Shown here piece by piece: positions 1 through 5,041 of a stretch of DNA of 5,041 nucleotides. The stretch spans positions 1 through 5,041 of the forward strand of contig CAJKZL010000277.1 in NCBI GenBank assembly GCA_905204385.1. Reading direction: 5' to 3'. Numbering within the stretch: the stretch's first letter is position 1; each line of letters starts with the position of its first letter. Under the pieces are notes generated by a model that did no database searches, was not told the origin of the DNA, and saw nothing but the letters and a program-made list of their open reading frames with translations. A program made the position numbers and the translations under genes. The stretch is from an uncultured Odoribacter sp. (GTDB lineage: Bacteria; Bacteroidota; Bacteroidia; Bacteroidales; Marinifilaceae).

Positions 1-49
1 GATTTAAAGATTTCCCGGTATAAATGAGCCTCTCAATATACGATAAATT

Positions 50-772
50 TCATAAACCTGCAATCGTTTTCAGTTTTTCGATATCGAGCAGTTTTATTTT
101 TCGCCCTTTGGAATCTACCAATCCCGCCGTTTTATAATCGGAGAGCAGACGGATGACTGTTTCGGTTGCCGTTCCGACAAAGTTACTCAGGTCCTCGCTG
201 GTGATATGCAATTTGAGCGGTCCATCGTTTTCCAGTCCGAAATCTTCCGCCATCAACAGCAAAATTTCGGCCAGACGCTGCCTGACCGATTTTTGAGCGA
301 CGTCCCTGATGTATCGGTTGGAATCTCCTAATTCCTTGCAGGCTATCAAAACCATATCGTAGGCGAATCCGGTACTGTTTTTTAATAAGTTTAATAAAAC
401 GTAATCCGGAATATAACAAAGGATACAGTCTGTTAAAGTCTCGATGGAAGTACAGGCCGGCTCCTGGCAAATGATGGAACGGAAGCCGAAAAGATCCCCT
501 TCTTTGTCGAATTTGACAATTTGTTCTTTACCTTCCTGTCCCGTCTGATAGATTTTGATGATGCCGCTGTAAATAAAATAGCACCCTTTTATACGGGTTC
601 CTTCGGAGTAAAGCAGTTCTCCTTTTTTATAATAGCGGATAGAGTCGGGATGTTCTATAAGTGTTTTAATTTCTTCATCGGTAAGGTTGCTGAAAGTATG
701 CTTCAGTTTTTTACAACATAATTCAGCAGCCGGAAGAGCCACTGGAATATCGGAATGATTTTCTTTTTTCAT
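50..772 (-). CDS. Crp/Fnr-family transcriptional regulator
   Basis: This 240-residue protein has the length and two-domain layout of the Crp/Fnr family. Residues about 25-135 form the cyclic-nucleotide-binding-type beta-barrel (KKGELLYSEG at 49-58, a GDLFGF turn at 92-97). A long dimer helix follows, then a winged helix-turn-helix at about 163-235. The probable recognition helix is GTATETVIRLL (200-210), with E204 and R208 at the places of Crp E181 and R185. The Crp arginine R180 is replaced by T203. The cAMP-binding cassette is not kept: GF replaces GE and CTS replaces the arginine-serine pair, so cAMP is an unlikely ligand. Cys119 in CYIP aligns with the Fnr cluster cysteine in its CEIP motif, but the N-terminus has only an adjacent pair, C19-C20. 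The start is the ATG at 772, 18 bases after the dxs stop, with no clear Shine-Dalgarno sequence. It is probably the last gene of the pyrH-dxs operon. The family is confident; the signal and targets are unknown. Confidence 0.93.
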   Translation of the reverse strand: MKKENHSDIPVALPAAELCCKKLKHTFSNLTDEEIKTLIEHPDSIRYYKKGELLYSEGTRIKGCYFIYSGIIKIYQTGQEGKEQIVKFDKEGDLFGFRSIICQEPACTSIETLTDCILCYIPDYVLLNLLKNSTGFAYDMVLIACKELGDSNRYIRDVAQKSVRQRLAEILLLMAEDFGLENDGPLKLHITSEDLSNFVGTATETVIRLLSDYKTAGLVDSKGRKIKLLDIEKLKTIAGL

Positions 773-790
773 ATTTGTTTTTCATTGCAA

Positions 791-2746
791 TTATGTGGCC
801 TTTTCCCAGGCATGGGGAGTGCCTGCCGGCTTGCTTTCTTCGGATGCAGTCTTCGAGGAAGCCGGCTTGTTTTTTAAAACATGATTTATGCAGCGGACGA
901 TTCCTTGTTTATCGAAACCACATTCAGCATATAACTGTTGCTGGGTGCCGTGTTCGACAAAATAGTCGGGAACTCCCAGTCGGACAAGGGTTGTGGAGTA
1001 ACGGTGGTCGCTTATAAATTCGGCTACGGCGCTTCCTAGTCCACCCGTCACCGTCCCGTCTTCCAGGGTAATGACGTAAGGGAATTTTCGTAAGATCCGG
1101 TGAAGCAATTCTTCGTCTATCGGTTTTAAAAAGCGCATATCGTAGAGAGCGACCGAATAGTTGTCTATTTCGTGAATAGCTTTAAGCGCCTCATGTCCGA
1201 TGGCTCCTAAGGAAAGTATGGCGAGATCTTTCCCTTCGGCCAGGCATCTTCCTTTGCCGATTTCAAGCCGGCGGAAAGGGGTATGCCAGTCTTGCAGGTA
1301 TCCATTGCCCCGGGGGTATCGGATCGAGAAAGGCCCCTGGTCCGGCAGTTGGGCGGTATACATCATGTTGCGCAGTTCCTCTTCATCCCATGGTGCAGCT
1401 ATGGTTATATTGGGGATGCAGCGGAAATACGCTAAATCGTAGACTCCGTGATGAGTGGCTCCGTCCGAACCGACGAACCCGGCTCTGTCGAGGCAAAAAA
1501 CCACGTTGAGGTTCTGCAATGCAACGTCGTGTATGACTTGATCATAAGCTCTTTGCATAAAGGAAGAGTAGATGTTGCAGAAGGGGATAAAGCCTTTGGC
1601 TGCCAATCCTGCCGAAAAGGTTACGGCATGTTGTTCCGCAATGCCTACATCAAAACATCTTTCCGGCATTTCGTGCATCATGATGTTCAGGGAGCAGCCT
1701 GTGGGCATAGCAGGAGTGATTCCGATGATTTTGGAATTTTCCTTGGCCAGTTCCAGTATCGTATTTCCGAAGACATCCTGGAATTTGGCCGGAACATTGG
1801 CATTCTGTTCCTTGATCCGTTCGCCGGTCTCTTTGTTGAATTTTCCGGGGGCATGCCAAATGGTCTGATTGGTTTCGGCTTCTTTAAAGCCTTTGCCCTT
1901 TACCGTGATACAGTGGAGTACCTTGGGTCCCCTGATATTTTTGAGATCTTTAAAAATTTTGATCAGATGATTGATATCGTGACCGTCTACGGGTCCGAAA
2001 TAACGCAGACCCATAGCCTCGAACAGATTACTCCTTTTCAGCAGCATCGATTTGATGCTGTTGTCGATGTTCTGGATAAAATTCCTCATACCGGGGCTGA
2101 TTCTGTTCAGCTTTCCCAATACGTTCCAGACGTCTTGCTTTACCTTATTATAGGCTTTTGAAGTACTGATGTCGAGCAGATATTCGTTGATCCCTCCGAT
2201 ATTGGGATCGATGGCCATATTATTGTCGTTCAGTACGACAAGTAAGTTTGAATTGTACACTCCGGCATTGTTGAGGGCTTCGAAAGCCAGGCCCCCCGTC
2301 ATGGATCCGTCGCCGATCACTGCCACGCTCTGACGTTCTTCTTCTCCATTCAGCCGGGCGGCGATAGCCATTCCCAAAGCTGCAGAAATGGAGGTAGAGG
2401 AATGACCGGTGCCGAAAGAATCGTATTCGCTTTCCGACATTTTAGGGAAGCCGCTTATCCCTCCGTAGAGTCTTTTACTTTTAAATTGCTCTTTACGCCC
2501 GGTCAGAATCTTATGCGCATAAGATTGGTGCCCCACATCCCAAACCAGATTGTCGTACGGGGTATTAAAGACGTAATGGAGAGCGACTGTCAGTTCCACC
2601 ACTCCCAGGCTGGAGCCTAAATGTCCCGGATTTTCCGCACAATCGTCGATGATTTTCTGCCGGATTTCCTGACAGAGTTGGTGCAGCGAATCTTCGGGAA
2701 TTTTCTTCAGATCTTCAGGTGTATTTATGCTATCGAGTATACTCAT
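791..2746 (-). CDS. dxs: 1-deoxy-D-xylulose-5-phosphate synthase (Dxs)
   Basis: Dxs condenses pyruvate with glyceraldehyde 3-phosphate in a cytosolic, thiamine-diphosphate-dependent reaction. This is the entry step of the MEP isoprenoid pathway and also feeds thiamine and pyridoxal synthesis. All expected landmarks are visible: H42 in PGHLGSSLG, WDVGHQSY (69-76), the GDGSMTGG thiamine/metal motif (145-152) with N175 in LNDNNM, and catalytic E371 in GIAEQHAV. Also present are R399 in QRAYDQV, D428 and H432 in GSDGATHHG, and R479 in RYPRGN. The C-terminal transketolase domain (about 495-620) includes LEDGTVTGGLGSAVAE. The body matches the usual length of about 620-640 residues. It ends in an extra tail of roughly 25 residues (626-651) rich in K, P, S, E and A, whose role is unknown. 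The start is the ATG at 2746, five bases after the pyrH stop, with an AAGG (2753-2750) across that stop serving as a plausible ribosome-binding site. No catalytic residue is missing, so it should be active. Confidence 0.98.
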   Translation of the reverse strand: MSILDSINTPEDLKKIPEDSLHQLCQEIRQKIIDDCAENPGHLGSSLGVVELTVALHYVFNTPYDNLVWDVGHQSYAHKILTGRKEQFKSKRLYGGISGFPKMSESEYDSFGTGHSSTSISAALGMAIAARLNGEEERQSVAVIGDGSMTGGLAFEALNNAGVYNSNLLVVLNDNNMAIDPNIGGINEYLLDISTSKAYNKVKQDVWNVLGKLNRISPGMRNFIQNIDNSIKSMLLKRSNLFEAMGLRYFGPVDGHDINHLIKIFKDLKNIRGPKVLHCITVKGKGFKEAETNQTIWHAPGKFNKETGERIKEQNANVPAKFQDVFGNTILELAKENSKIIGITPAMPTGCSLNIMMHEMPERCFDVGIAEQHAVTFSAGLAAKGFIPFCNIYSSFMQRAYDQVIHDVALQNLNVVFCLDRAGFVGSDGATHHGVYDLAYFRCIPNITIAAPWDEEELRNMMYTAQLPDQGPFSIRYPRGNGYLQDWHTPFRRLEIGKGRCLAEGKDLAILSLGAIGHEALKAIHEIDNYSVALYDMRFLKPIDEELLHRILRKFPYVITLEDGTVTGGLGSAVAEFISDHRYSTTLVRLGVPDYFVEHGTQQQLYAECGFDKQGIVRCINHVLKNKPASSKTASEESKPAGTPHAWEKAT

Positions 2747-2751
2747 AAGCC

Positions 2752-3456
2752 TTAGTAGACTACGGTTCCGATTTTCTCTCCTTCCATTAGTTTTTTCAAA
2801 TTGCCTTCTTTATCCATGTTGAATACAACGATGGGAAGGTTGTTTTCCTTGCACATGGTGGTGGCAGTCAGGTCCATGACCTTCAATCCTTTGTGGTAAA
2901 TCTCATCATAGGTGATCCGGTCGTATTTTGTTGCTGACGGGTCTTTTTCGGGGTCGGCGGTATAGATGCCGTCTACCCTGGTGCCTTTCAGCATGGCGTC
3001 TGCTTCGATTTCGATGGCCCGGAGACTGCTTCCCGTATCGGTTGTAAAATAAGGGTTCCCGGTTCCGGCACTGAAGATCGTGACATATCCGTTTTCCAAG
3101 TATTCCACGGCTTTTGCTTTAGAATAGAATTCTCCGATAGGTTCCATGCGGATAGCTGTCAGCACTTTGTTCCGGCAATTTTCGTTGTCCAGGGCAGAAC
3201 TTAATGCCAGGCTGTTGATCACGGTAGCCAGCATGCCCATGCTGTCGCCTTTTACGCGGTCGAAGCCTTTGTTCGTACCGCTCAGTCCCCGGAAAATATT
3301 ACCTCCGCCGATGACAATGCCGATTTGTACCCCGAGGTCGGCTATTTCCTTAATTTGGCGTGCATAACTTTCTACCCGCTGGACATCGATTCCGTACTTT
3401 TGATTGCCCATCAAAGACTCACCACTCAGTTTTAAAAGAATTCTATTATATTTCAT
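2752..3456 (-). CDS. pyrH: UMP kinase (PyrH)
   Basis: PyrH phosphorylates UMP to UDP with ATP in pyrimidine nucleotide synthesis. It is a cytosolic hexamer in bacteria and is unrelated to the eukaryotic UMP/CMP kinases. The 234 residues compare well with about 240 for the family and form one amino-acid-kinase domain. Visible motifs are LLKLSGESL (7-15) with K9 for phosphate binding, IGGGNIFRG (49-57), RVKGDSMGMLAT (68-78), SAGTGNPYFTTDT (129-141) and the nucleotide loop DGIYTADPEKDP (162-173). The start is the ATG at 3456: it begins directly at the conserved MKYNRILLKLSGE core, so no longer form is needed. It is the first gene of a probable operon with dxs (5-base gap) and the Crp/Fnr gene. 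In many bacteria pyrH is followed by frr, the ribosome recycling factor, so the dxs neighbour is a departure from that order. Family enzymes are commonly inhibited by UTP; whether this one is cannot be read from the sequence. Confidence 0.97.
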   Translation of the reverse strand: MKYNRILLKLSGESLMGNQKYGIDVQRVESYARQIKEIADLGVQIGIVIGGGNIFRGLSGTNKGFDRVKGDSMGMLATVINSLALSSALDNENCRNKVLTAIRMEPIGEFYSKAKAVEYLENGYVTIFSAGTGNPYFTTDTGSSLRAIEIEADAMLKGTRVDGIYTADPEKDPSATKYDRITYDEIYHKGLKVMDLTATTMCKENNLPIVVFNMDKEGNLKKLMEGEKIGTVVY

Positions 3457-3478
3457 CGTTTTATTGATTTTAGATAAA

Positions 3479-3509
3479 CAAAATTAGCCGATTCCAGTAT
3501 AAATATTAA
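3479..3509 (-). promoter_or_regulatory. candidate promoter for the pyrH-dxs-crp operon
   Basis: On the minus strand, TAATTTTG (3486-3479) matches the Bacteroidota -7 consensus TAnnTTTG exactly. The -33 position, 19 bases further upstream, reads TTAA (3509-3506) and is a poor match to TTTG. Transcription would start near 3472, giving a leader of about 16 bases before the pyrH ATG. The good -7 box and poor -33 box make this a moderate call; an activator could compensate, but none is shown. Confidence 0.4.
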
Positions 3510-3629
3510 GAACGGGAAAAAATCATTTTTAGTTTTTAAAAAGTAGAACAAAGCTAAAAAAAATTTGCCGGAAACTAAAGATGAAGTTGTTTTAAATATT
3601 CGAGGTGTAGGAATTGTTTTGGCTTGATA

Positions 3630-3660
3630 TTTGTAATATATAATAAATTTTATACTTTCG
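3630..3660 (+). promoter_or_regulatory. Bacteroidota-type promoter for the glycosyltransferase gene
   Basis: TTTG at 3630-3633 is followed by exactly 19 bases and then TACTTTCG at 3653-3660. This matches the Bacteroidota housekeeping promoter (TTTG, about 19-20 bases, TAnnTTTG) with one substitution in the -7 box. Transcription would start around 3665-3667, leaving a leader of about 42-44 bases before the ATG at 3709. The leader contains the inverted repeat at 3672-3689. Confidence 0.65.
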
Positions 3661-3671
3661 TGACCCCTTTG

Positions 3672-3689
3672 ACGTGATGTCTTTCACGT
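3672..3689. promoter_or_regulatory. perfect inverted repeat ACGTGA-N6-TCACGT, possible Crp/Fnr-type operator or leader hairpin
   Basis: The two six-base arms are exact reverse complements separated by TGTCTT. In RNA the stem could extend outward by a G-U and a U-A pair to eight base pairs. The inner pattern GTGA-N6-TCAC is the core of the E. coli Crp site (TGTGA-N6-TCACA). It lies about 5-25 bases downstream of the predicted start of transcription and about 20 bases before the glycosyltransferase ATG, where a bound protein would be expected to block transcription. That the Crp/Fnr protein encoded at 50-772 binds here is inference: its recognition helix lacks the Crp arginine R180. A chance palindrome is also possible. 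Confidence 0.4.
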
Positions 3690-3708
3690 TATTATTGAAT
3701 GATGAGCT

Positions 3709-4437
3709 ATGAATAAAACAGCAAATTACCGTTTGACGATAGTCGTTCCCGTGTACAATGAAGAAGGAAATATGCAGCGGTTGGAAAAGGAGTTGGGGGA
3801 TTTCCTGAAAGTGGCTAAAGTTCCAGCCTGTGTACTTTTTGTCAACGACGGTTCCCAAGATCAAAGCGGTCCGCTATCGAGAGAGATTTGCGGACGGCAA
3901 TCTGATTTTTACTACCTGGAGCTGGCCCGGAACGGAGGGTTGAGCGCTGCTATGAAAGCGGGGATCGACCATACCGAATCGGAGTTTGTGGGCTATATCG
4001 ATGCAGACTTGCAGACCTCGCCCGAAGATTTTAATTTATTGCTGGATCATGTGGAGCAATATGAGATGGTAATGGGCATCAGGACCGGAAGGAAAGACAG
4101 TTTTGTCAAAAACATGTCTTCCCGGATAGCCAATGGCTTCCGGCGGTCGATGACTCACGACGGAGTAGAAGATACCGGTTGTCCTTTGAAAATCCTAAGA
4201 ACCGATTACGCCAAACGGATTCCGTTTTTTACCGGAATGCATCGCTTTTTACCGGCGTTGATTCAATTGCAGCATGGAAAAGTAAAACAAATTCCGGTGC
4301 GTCATTTTCCGCGTATGGCCGGAAAATCGAAATATAATTTGCGGAATCGCCTGGTAGGGCCTTTTAAGGATTGTTTTGCCTATCGGTGGATGAAGAAAAG
4401 GTATATCGATTACCAGGTAGCCGAATCGGATCTCTGA
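3709..4437 (+). CDS. family 2 glycosyltransferase (polyprenyl-phosphate sugar transferase-like)
   Basis: This 242-residue GT-A fold enzyme carries the family 2 motifs in order: IVVPVYNEEGN (11-21), FVNDGSQD (44-51) for the nucleotide, ARNGGLSAAMKAGID (73-87) and the metal-binding DAD at 98-100 in YIDADLQTSPED. These are followed by DTGCPLKI (155-162), HRFLPAL (178-184) and the RMAGKSKYN signature (202-210). The DxDLQ and GKSKYN features place it nearest the dolichyl-phosphate-mannose-synthase/ArnC-like group, which moves a sugar from a nucleotide donor to a polyprenyl phosphate or a lipid-linked acceptor at the inner face of the membrane. It lacks the two C-terminal membrane helices of ArnC and ends in a basic DCFAYRWMKKRY stretch, so membrane contact would be peripheral or through a partner. 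The start is the ATG at 3709, which puts the first beta strand at residue 9. It is transcribed away from pyrH from its own promoter. The donor sugar and acceptor cannot be read from the sequence. Confidence 0.93.
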   Translation: MNKTANYRLTIVVPVYNEEGNMQRLEKELGDFLKVAKVPACVLFVNDGSQDQSGPLSREICGRQSDFYYLELARNGGLSAAMKAGIDHTESEFVGYIDADLQTSPEDFNLLLDHVEQYEMVMGIRTGRKDSFVKNMSSRIANGFRRSMTHDGVEDTGCPLKILRTDYAKRIPFFTGMHRFLPALIQLQHGKVKQIPVRHFPRMAGKSKYNLRNRLVGPFKDCFAYRWMKKRYIDYQVAESDL

Positions 4438-4635
4438 TGCGGAAGGTCTTTAGAATTTTCCTTAAATAGCTTCCCACCGTAAATGAGTTATGCCGGAGAG
4501 GTACAATTCGTTTATCCTGTTTTGTTTTTAAATTAAGAGCATTTTACGAACATTTACTCTTGTAAGGGTTTTGATGTTATCCTATTTTTGTCGATGCTAA
4601 TAGGCCTGAAGAAGTGTAATTGCTCTGATTGAAGT
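4438..4635. other. 198-base intergenic region with no supported gene
   Basis: All three plus-strand frames are broken by early stops after the glycosyltransferase. I find no strong hairpin plus T-run. A T-rich tract at about 4519-4529 lacks a convincing stem before it, so a terminator is not claimed. The only supported element is the promoter at its downstream end. Confidence 0.5.
4559..4590 (+). promoter_or_regulatory. Bacteroidota-type promoter for the small membrane-protein ORF
   Basis: TATTTTTG at 4583-4590 matches the -7 consensus TAnnTTTG exactly. CTTG at 4559-4562 matches three of four bases of the -33 element at a 20-base spacing. Transcription would start near 4596, about 40 bases before the ATG at 4636. 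The placement supports the plus-strand ORF over the overlapping minus-strand reading frame. Confidence 0.5.
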
Positions 4636-4830
4636 ATGAAACCGAACAAAGATTTTCCGTCCAAAATATTGTTGTATTGTCTGGTCATTTTGTATTTCTC
4701 CGGTTTATTGATCGGGGAAGAAAGCTGGGGCTTAAGTGTGTCTGAAAAAGTCATCACTTCGGTCCTGTTTGTTGCGTTTTTGTTGTTTATCCCTAAAGCG
4801 AAACATTTTTGGATTCTGATTAAAGAATAG
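4636..4830 (+). CDS. small hypothetical membrane protein, 64 codons to the first stop
   Basis: I do not recognise this family. The 64 residues show two probable membrane helices, about residues 9-27 (KILLYCLVILYFSGLLIG) and 38-54 (KVITSVLFVAFLLFIPK). They are joined by a short acidic loop, EESWGLSVSEK. The lysine-bearing N-terminus and the lysine-rich C-terminus suggest both ends are cytoplasmic by the positive-inside rule. The start is the ATG at 4636; an in-frame TGA lies only one codon upstream, so no longer N-terminus exists. A good promoter stands about 45 bases ahead. The reading frame resumes directly after the TAG and encodes a third hydrophobic segment, so this may be the truncated front part of a 97-codon gene. 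It lies 198 bases after the glycosyltransferase on the same strand; any functional link is unproven. Confidence 0.5.
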   Translation: MKPNKDFPSKILLYCLVILYFSGLLIGEESWGLSVSEKVITSVLFVAFLLFIPKAKHFWILIKE

Positions 4831-4929
4831 GATTCCAAACGGGAAAGGATCTTATACTTTCTTTTAATCCTCTGTATTGTAGGATATTGTTCGGCCTATA
4901 TTTACGCGTTCTTGAACCTGTTGTGCTAA
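4831..4929 (+). pseudogene. in-frame continuation of the small membrane protein past TAG 4828-4830
   Basis: Directly after the TAG, the same frame stays open for 32 codons up to a TAA at 4927-4929. It starts with DSKRER and then runs ILYFLLILCIVGYCSAYIYA and FLNLLC, a clear membrane-helix profile. With the upstream 64 codons it would give a three-helix protein. The TAG would fall in a strongly basic cytoplasmic loop between helices 2 and 3, the expected place for positive charge. There is no start codon in this piece, so it would not be translated alone. It may be a nonsense-mutated gene, a sequencing error or a readthrough product; an accidental open frame is also possible (32 stop-free codons are not rare). 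Confidence 0.4.
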
Positions 4930-4937
4930 AGGATACG

Positions 4938-5041
4938 ATGCTGAATAAGCTAACGGGCCGTTATAATAGATGGTTTTGGGAGACTGGGGTCAGGCTGTCT
5001 CATGACCGGCTCTTTTCTTATGATAATAGCTGCTCTGGCCT
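4938..5041 (+). other. window edge: two overlapping candidate gene starts, neither supported
   Basis: Two plus-strand frames are open at the window end. One begins at ATG 4938 (MLNKLTGRYNRWFWETG at its start) and shows no recognisable motif; its frame is in fact stop-free back to 4824, but without an earlier ATG. The other begins at ATG 5002 and reads MTGSFLMIIAALA, which resembles the start of a signal peptide or membrane helix. With 34 and 13 codons visible I cannot choose between them, and no convincing promoter stands ahead of either. Confidence 0.2.

Noticed and set aside
1448..2161. A 237-codon plus-strand ORF opposite dxs, plus other shorter ORFs antisense to the Crp/Fnr gene, dxs and pyrH
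   Set aside because: They lie entirely antisense to genes with complete family motifs, show no recognisable domain, and have no promoter of their own that I could find.
3517..3547. AT-rich tract with the palindrome TTTTTAAAAA (3533-3542) in the divergent intergenic region
   Set aside because: Low-complexity AT sequence often forms such palindromes near promoters; it has no specific operator or terminator pattern.
3699..3716. A five-codon upstream ORF (MMSYE, then TAA) overlapping the glycosyltransferase start
   Set aside because: It is too short to separate from chance and has no ribosome-binding site; coupling is possible but unsupported.
3592..3864. A 90-codon minus-strand ORF across the intergenic region and the glycosyltransferase start
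   Set aside because: It overlaps the strong plus-strand promoter and the first 52 codons of a clear gene, and shows no domain.
4441..4462. Possible terminator hairpin GGAAGG/TTTTCC just after the glycosyltransferase stop
   Set aside because: It needs two G-U pairs and a large loop and is not followed by a T-run.
4554..4838. A 94-codon minus-strand ORF opposite the small membrane protein
   Set aside because: The plus strand has a matched promoter, hydrophobic helix pattern and charge distribution; the minus-strand product shows none of these.
4843..4865. GAAAG ... CTTTC stem followed by TTTT, considered as a terminator after the TAG
   Set aside because: The stem is only five pairs with little GC and lies inside the open frame that continues to 4929.

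Overview
The window looks like ordinary chromosomal DNA from a member of the Bacteroidota, most likely the order Bacteroidales. Two things point there. The best promoters have the Bacteroidota layout (a -33 TTTG-like element, about 19-20 bases, then TAnnTTTG), and translation starts mostly lack a strong Shine-Dalgarno sequence. The proteins also read as Bacteroidales-type versions of known families. I cannot fix the genus from the sequence alone.

Layout. Positions 3456 down to 50 hold three tightly packed minus-strand genes, read in the order pyrH (UMP kinase), dxs (1-deoxy-D-xylulose-5-phosphate synthase) and a Crp/Fnr-family regulator. The gaps are only 5 and 18 bases, so they probably form one operon. 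Positions 3457-3708 are a 252-base divergent intergenic region. It carries a weak candidate promoter for pyrH, a convincing promoter for the plus-strand gene, and a perfect inverted repeat of the form GTGA-N6-TCAC just after the predicted plus-strand transcription start. Positions 3709-4437 encode a family 2 glycosyltransferase on the plus strand. Positions 4438-4635 contain no gene I can support, but end in a second Bacteroidota-type promoter. That promoter leads into a 64-codon membrane-protein ORF (4636-4830), whose frame continues past its TAG stop for 32 further codons that encode another membrane segment. The last hundred bases hold only a doubtful start of a further gene.

How the genes fit together. 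PyrH supplies UDP/UTP and CTP precursors. Dxs makes the first intermediate of the MEP isoprenoid pathway, which leads to undecaprenyl phosphate and quinones. The glycosyltransferase resembles enzymes that load sugars onto polyprenyl phosphate or cell-envelope acceptors. A shared envelope-precursor theme is plausible but is inference. The regulator closes the operon and could respond to redox or metabolic state; its signal is not evident.

I see no CRISPR array, transposon, tRNA or rRNA, and no clear new multi-gene system. The observations most worth a second look are the interrupted three-helix small membrane protein at 4636-4929 and the Crp-like palindrome at 3672-3689, which lies in the same window as a Crp/Fnr regulator gene.
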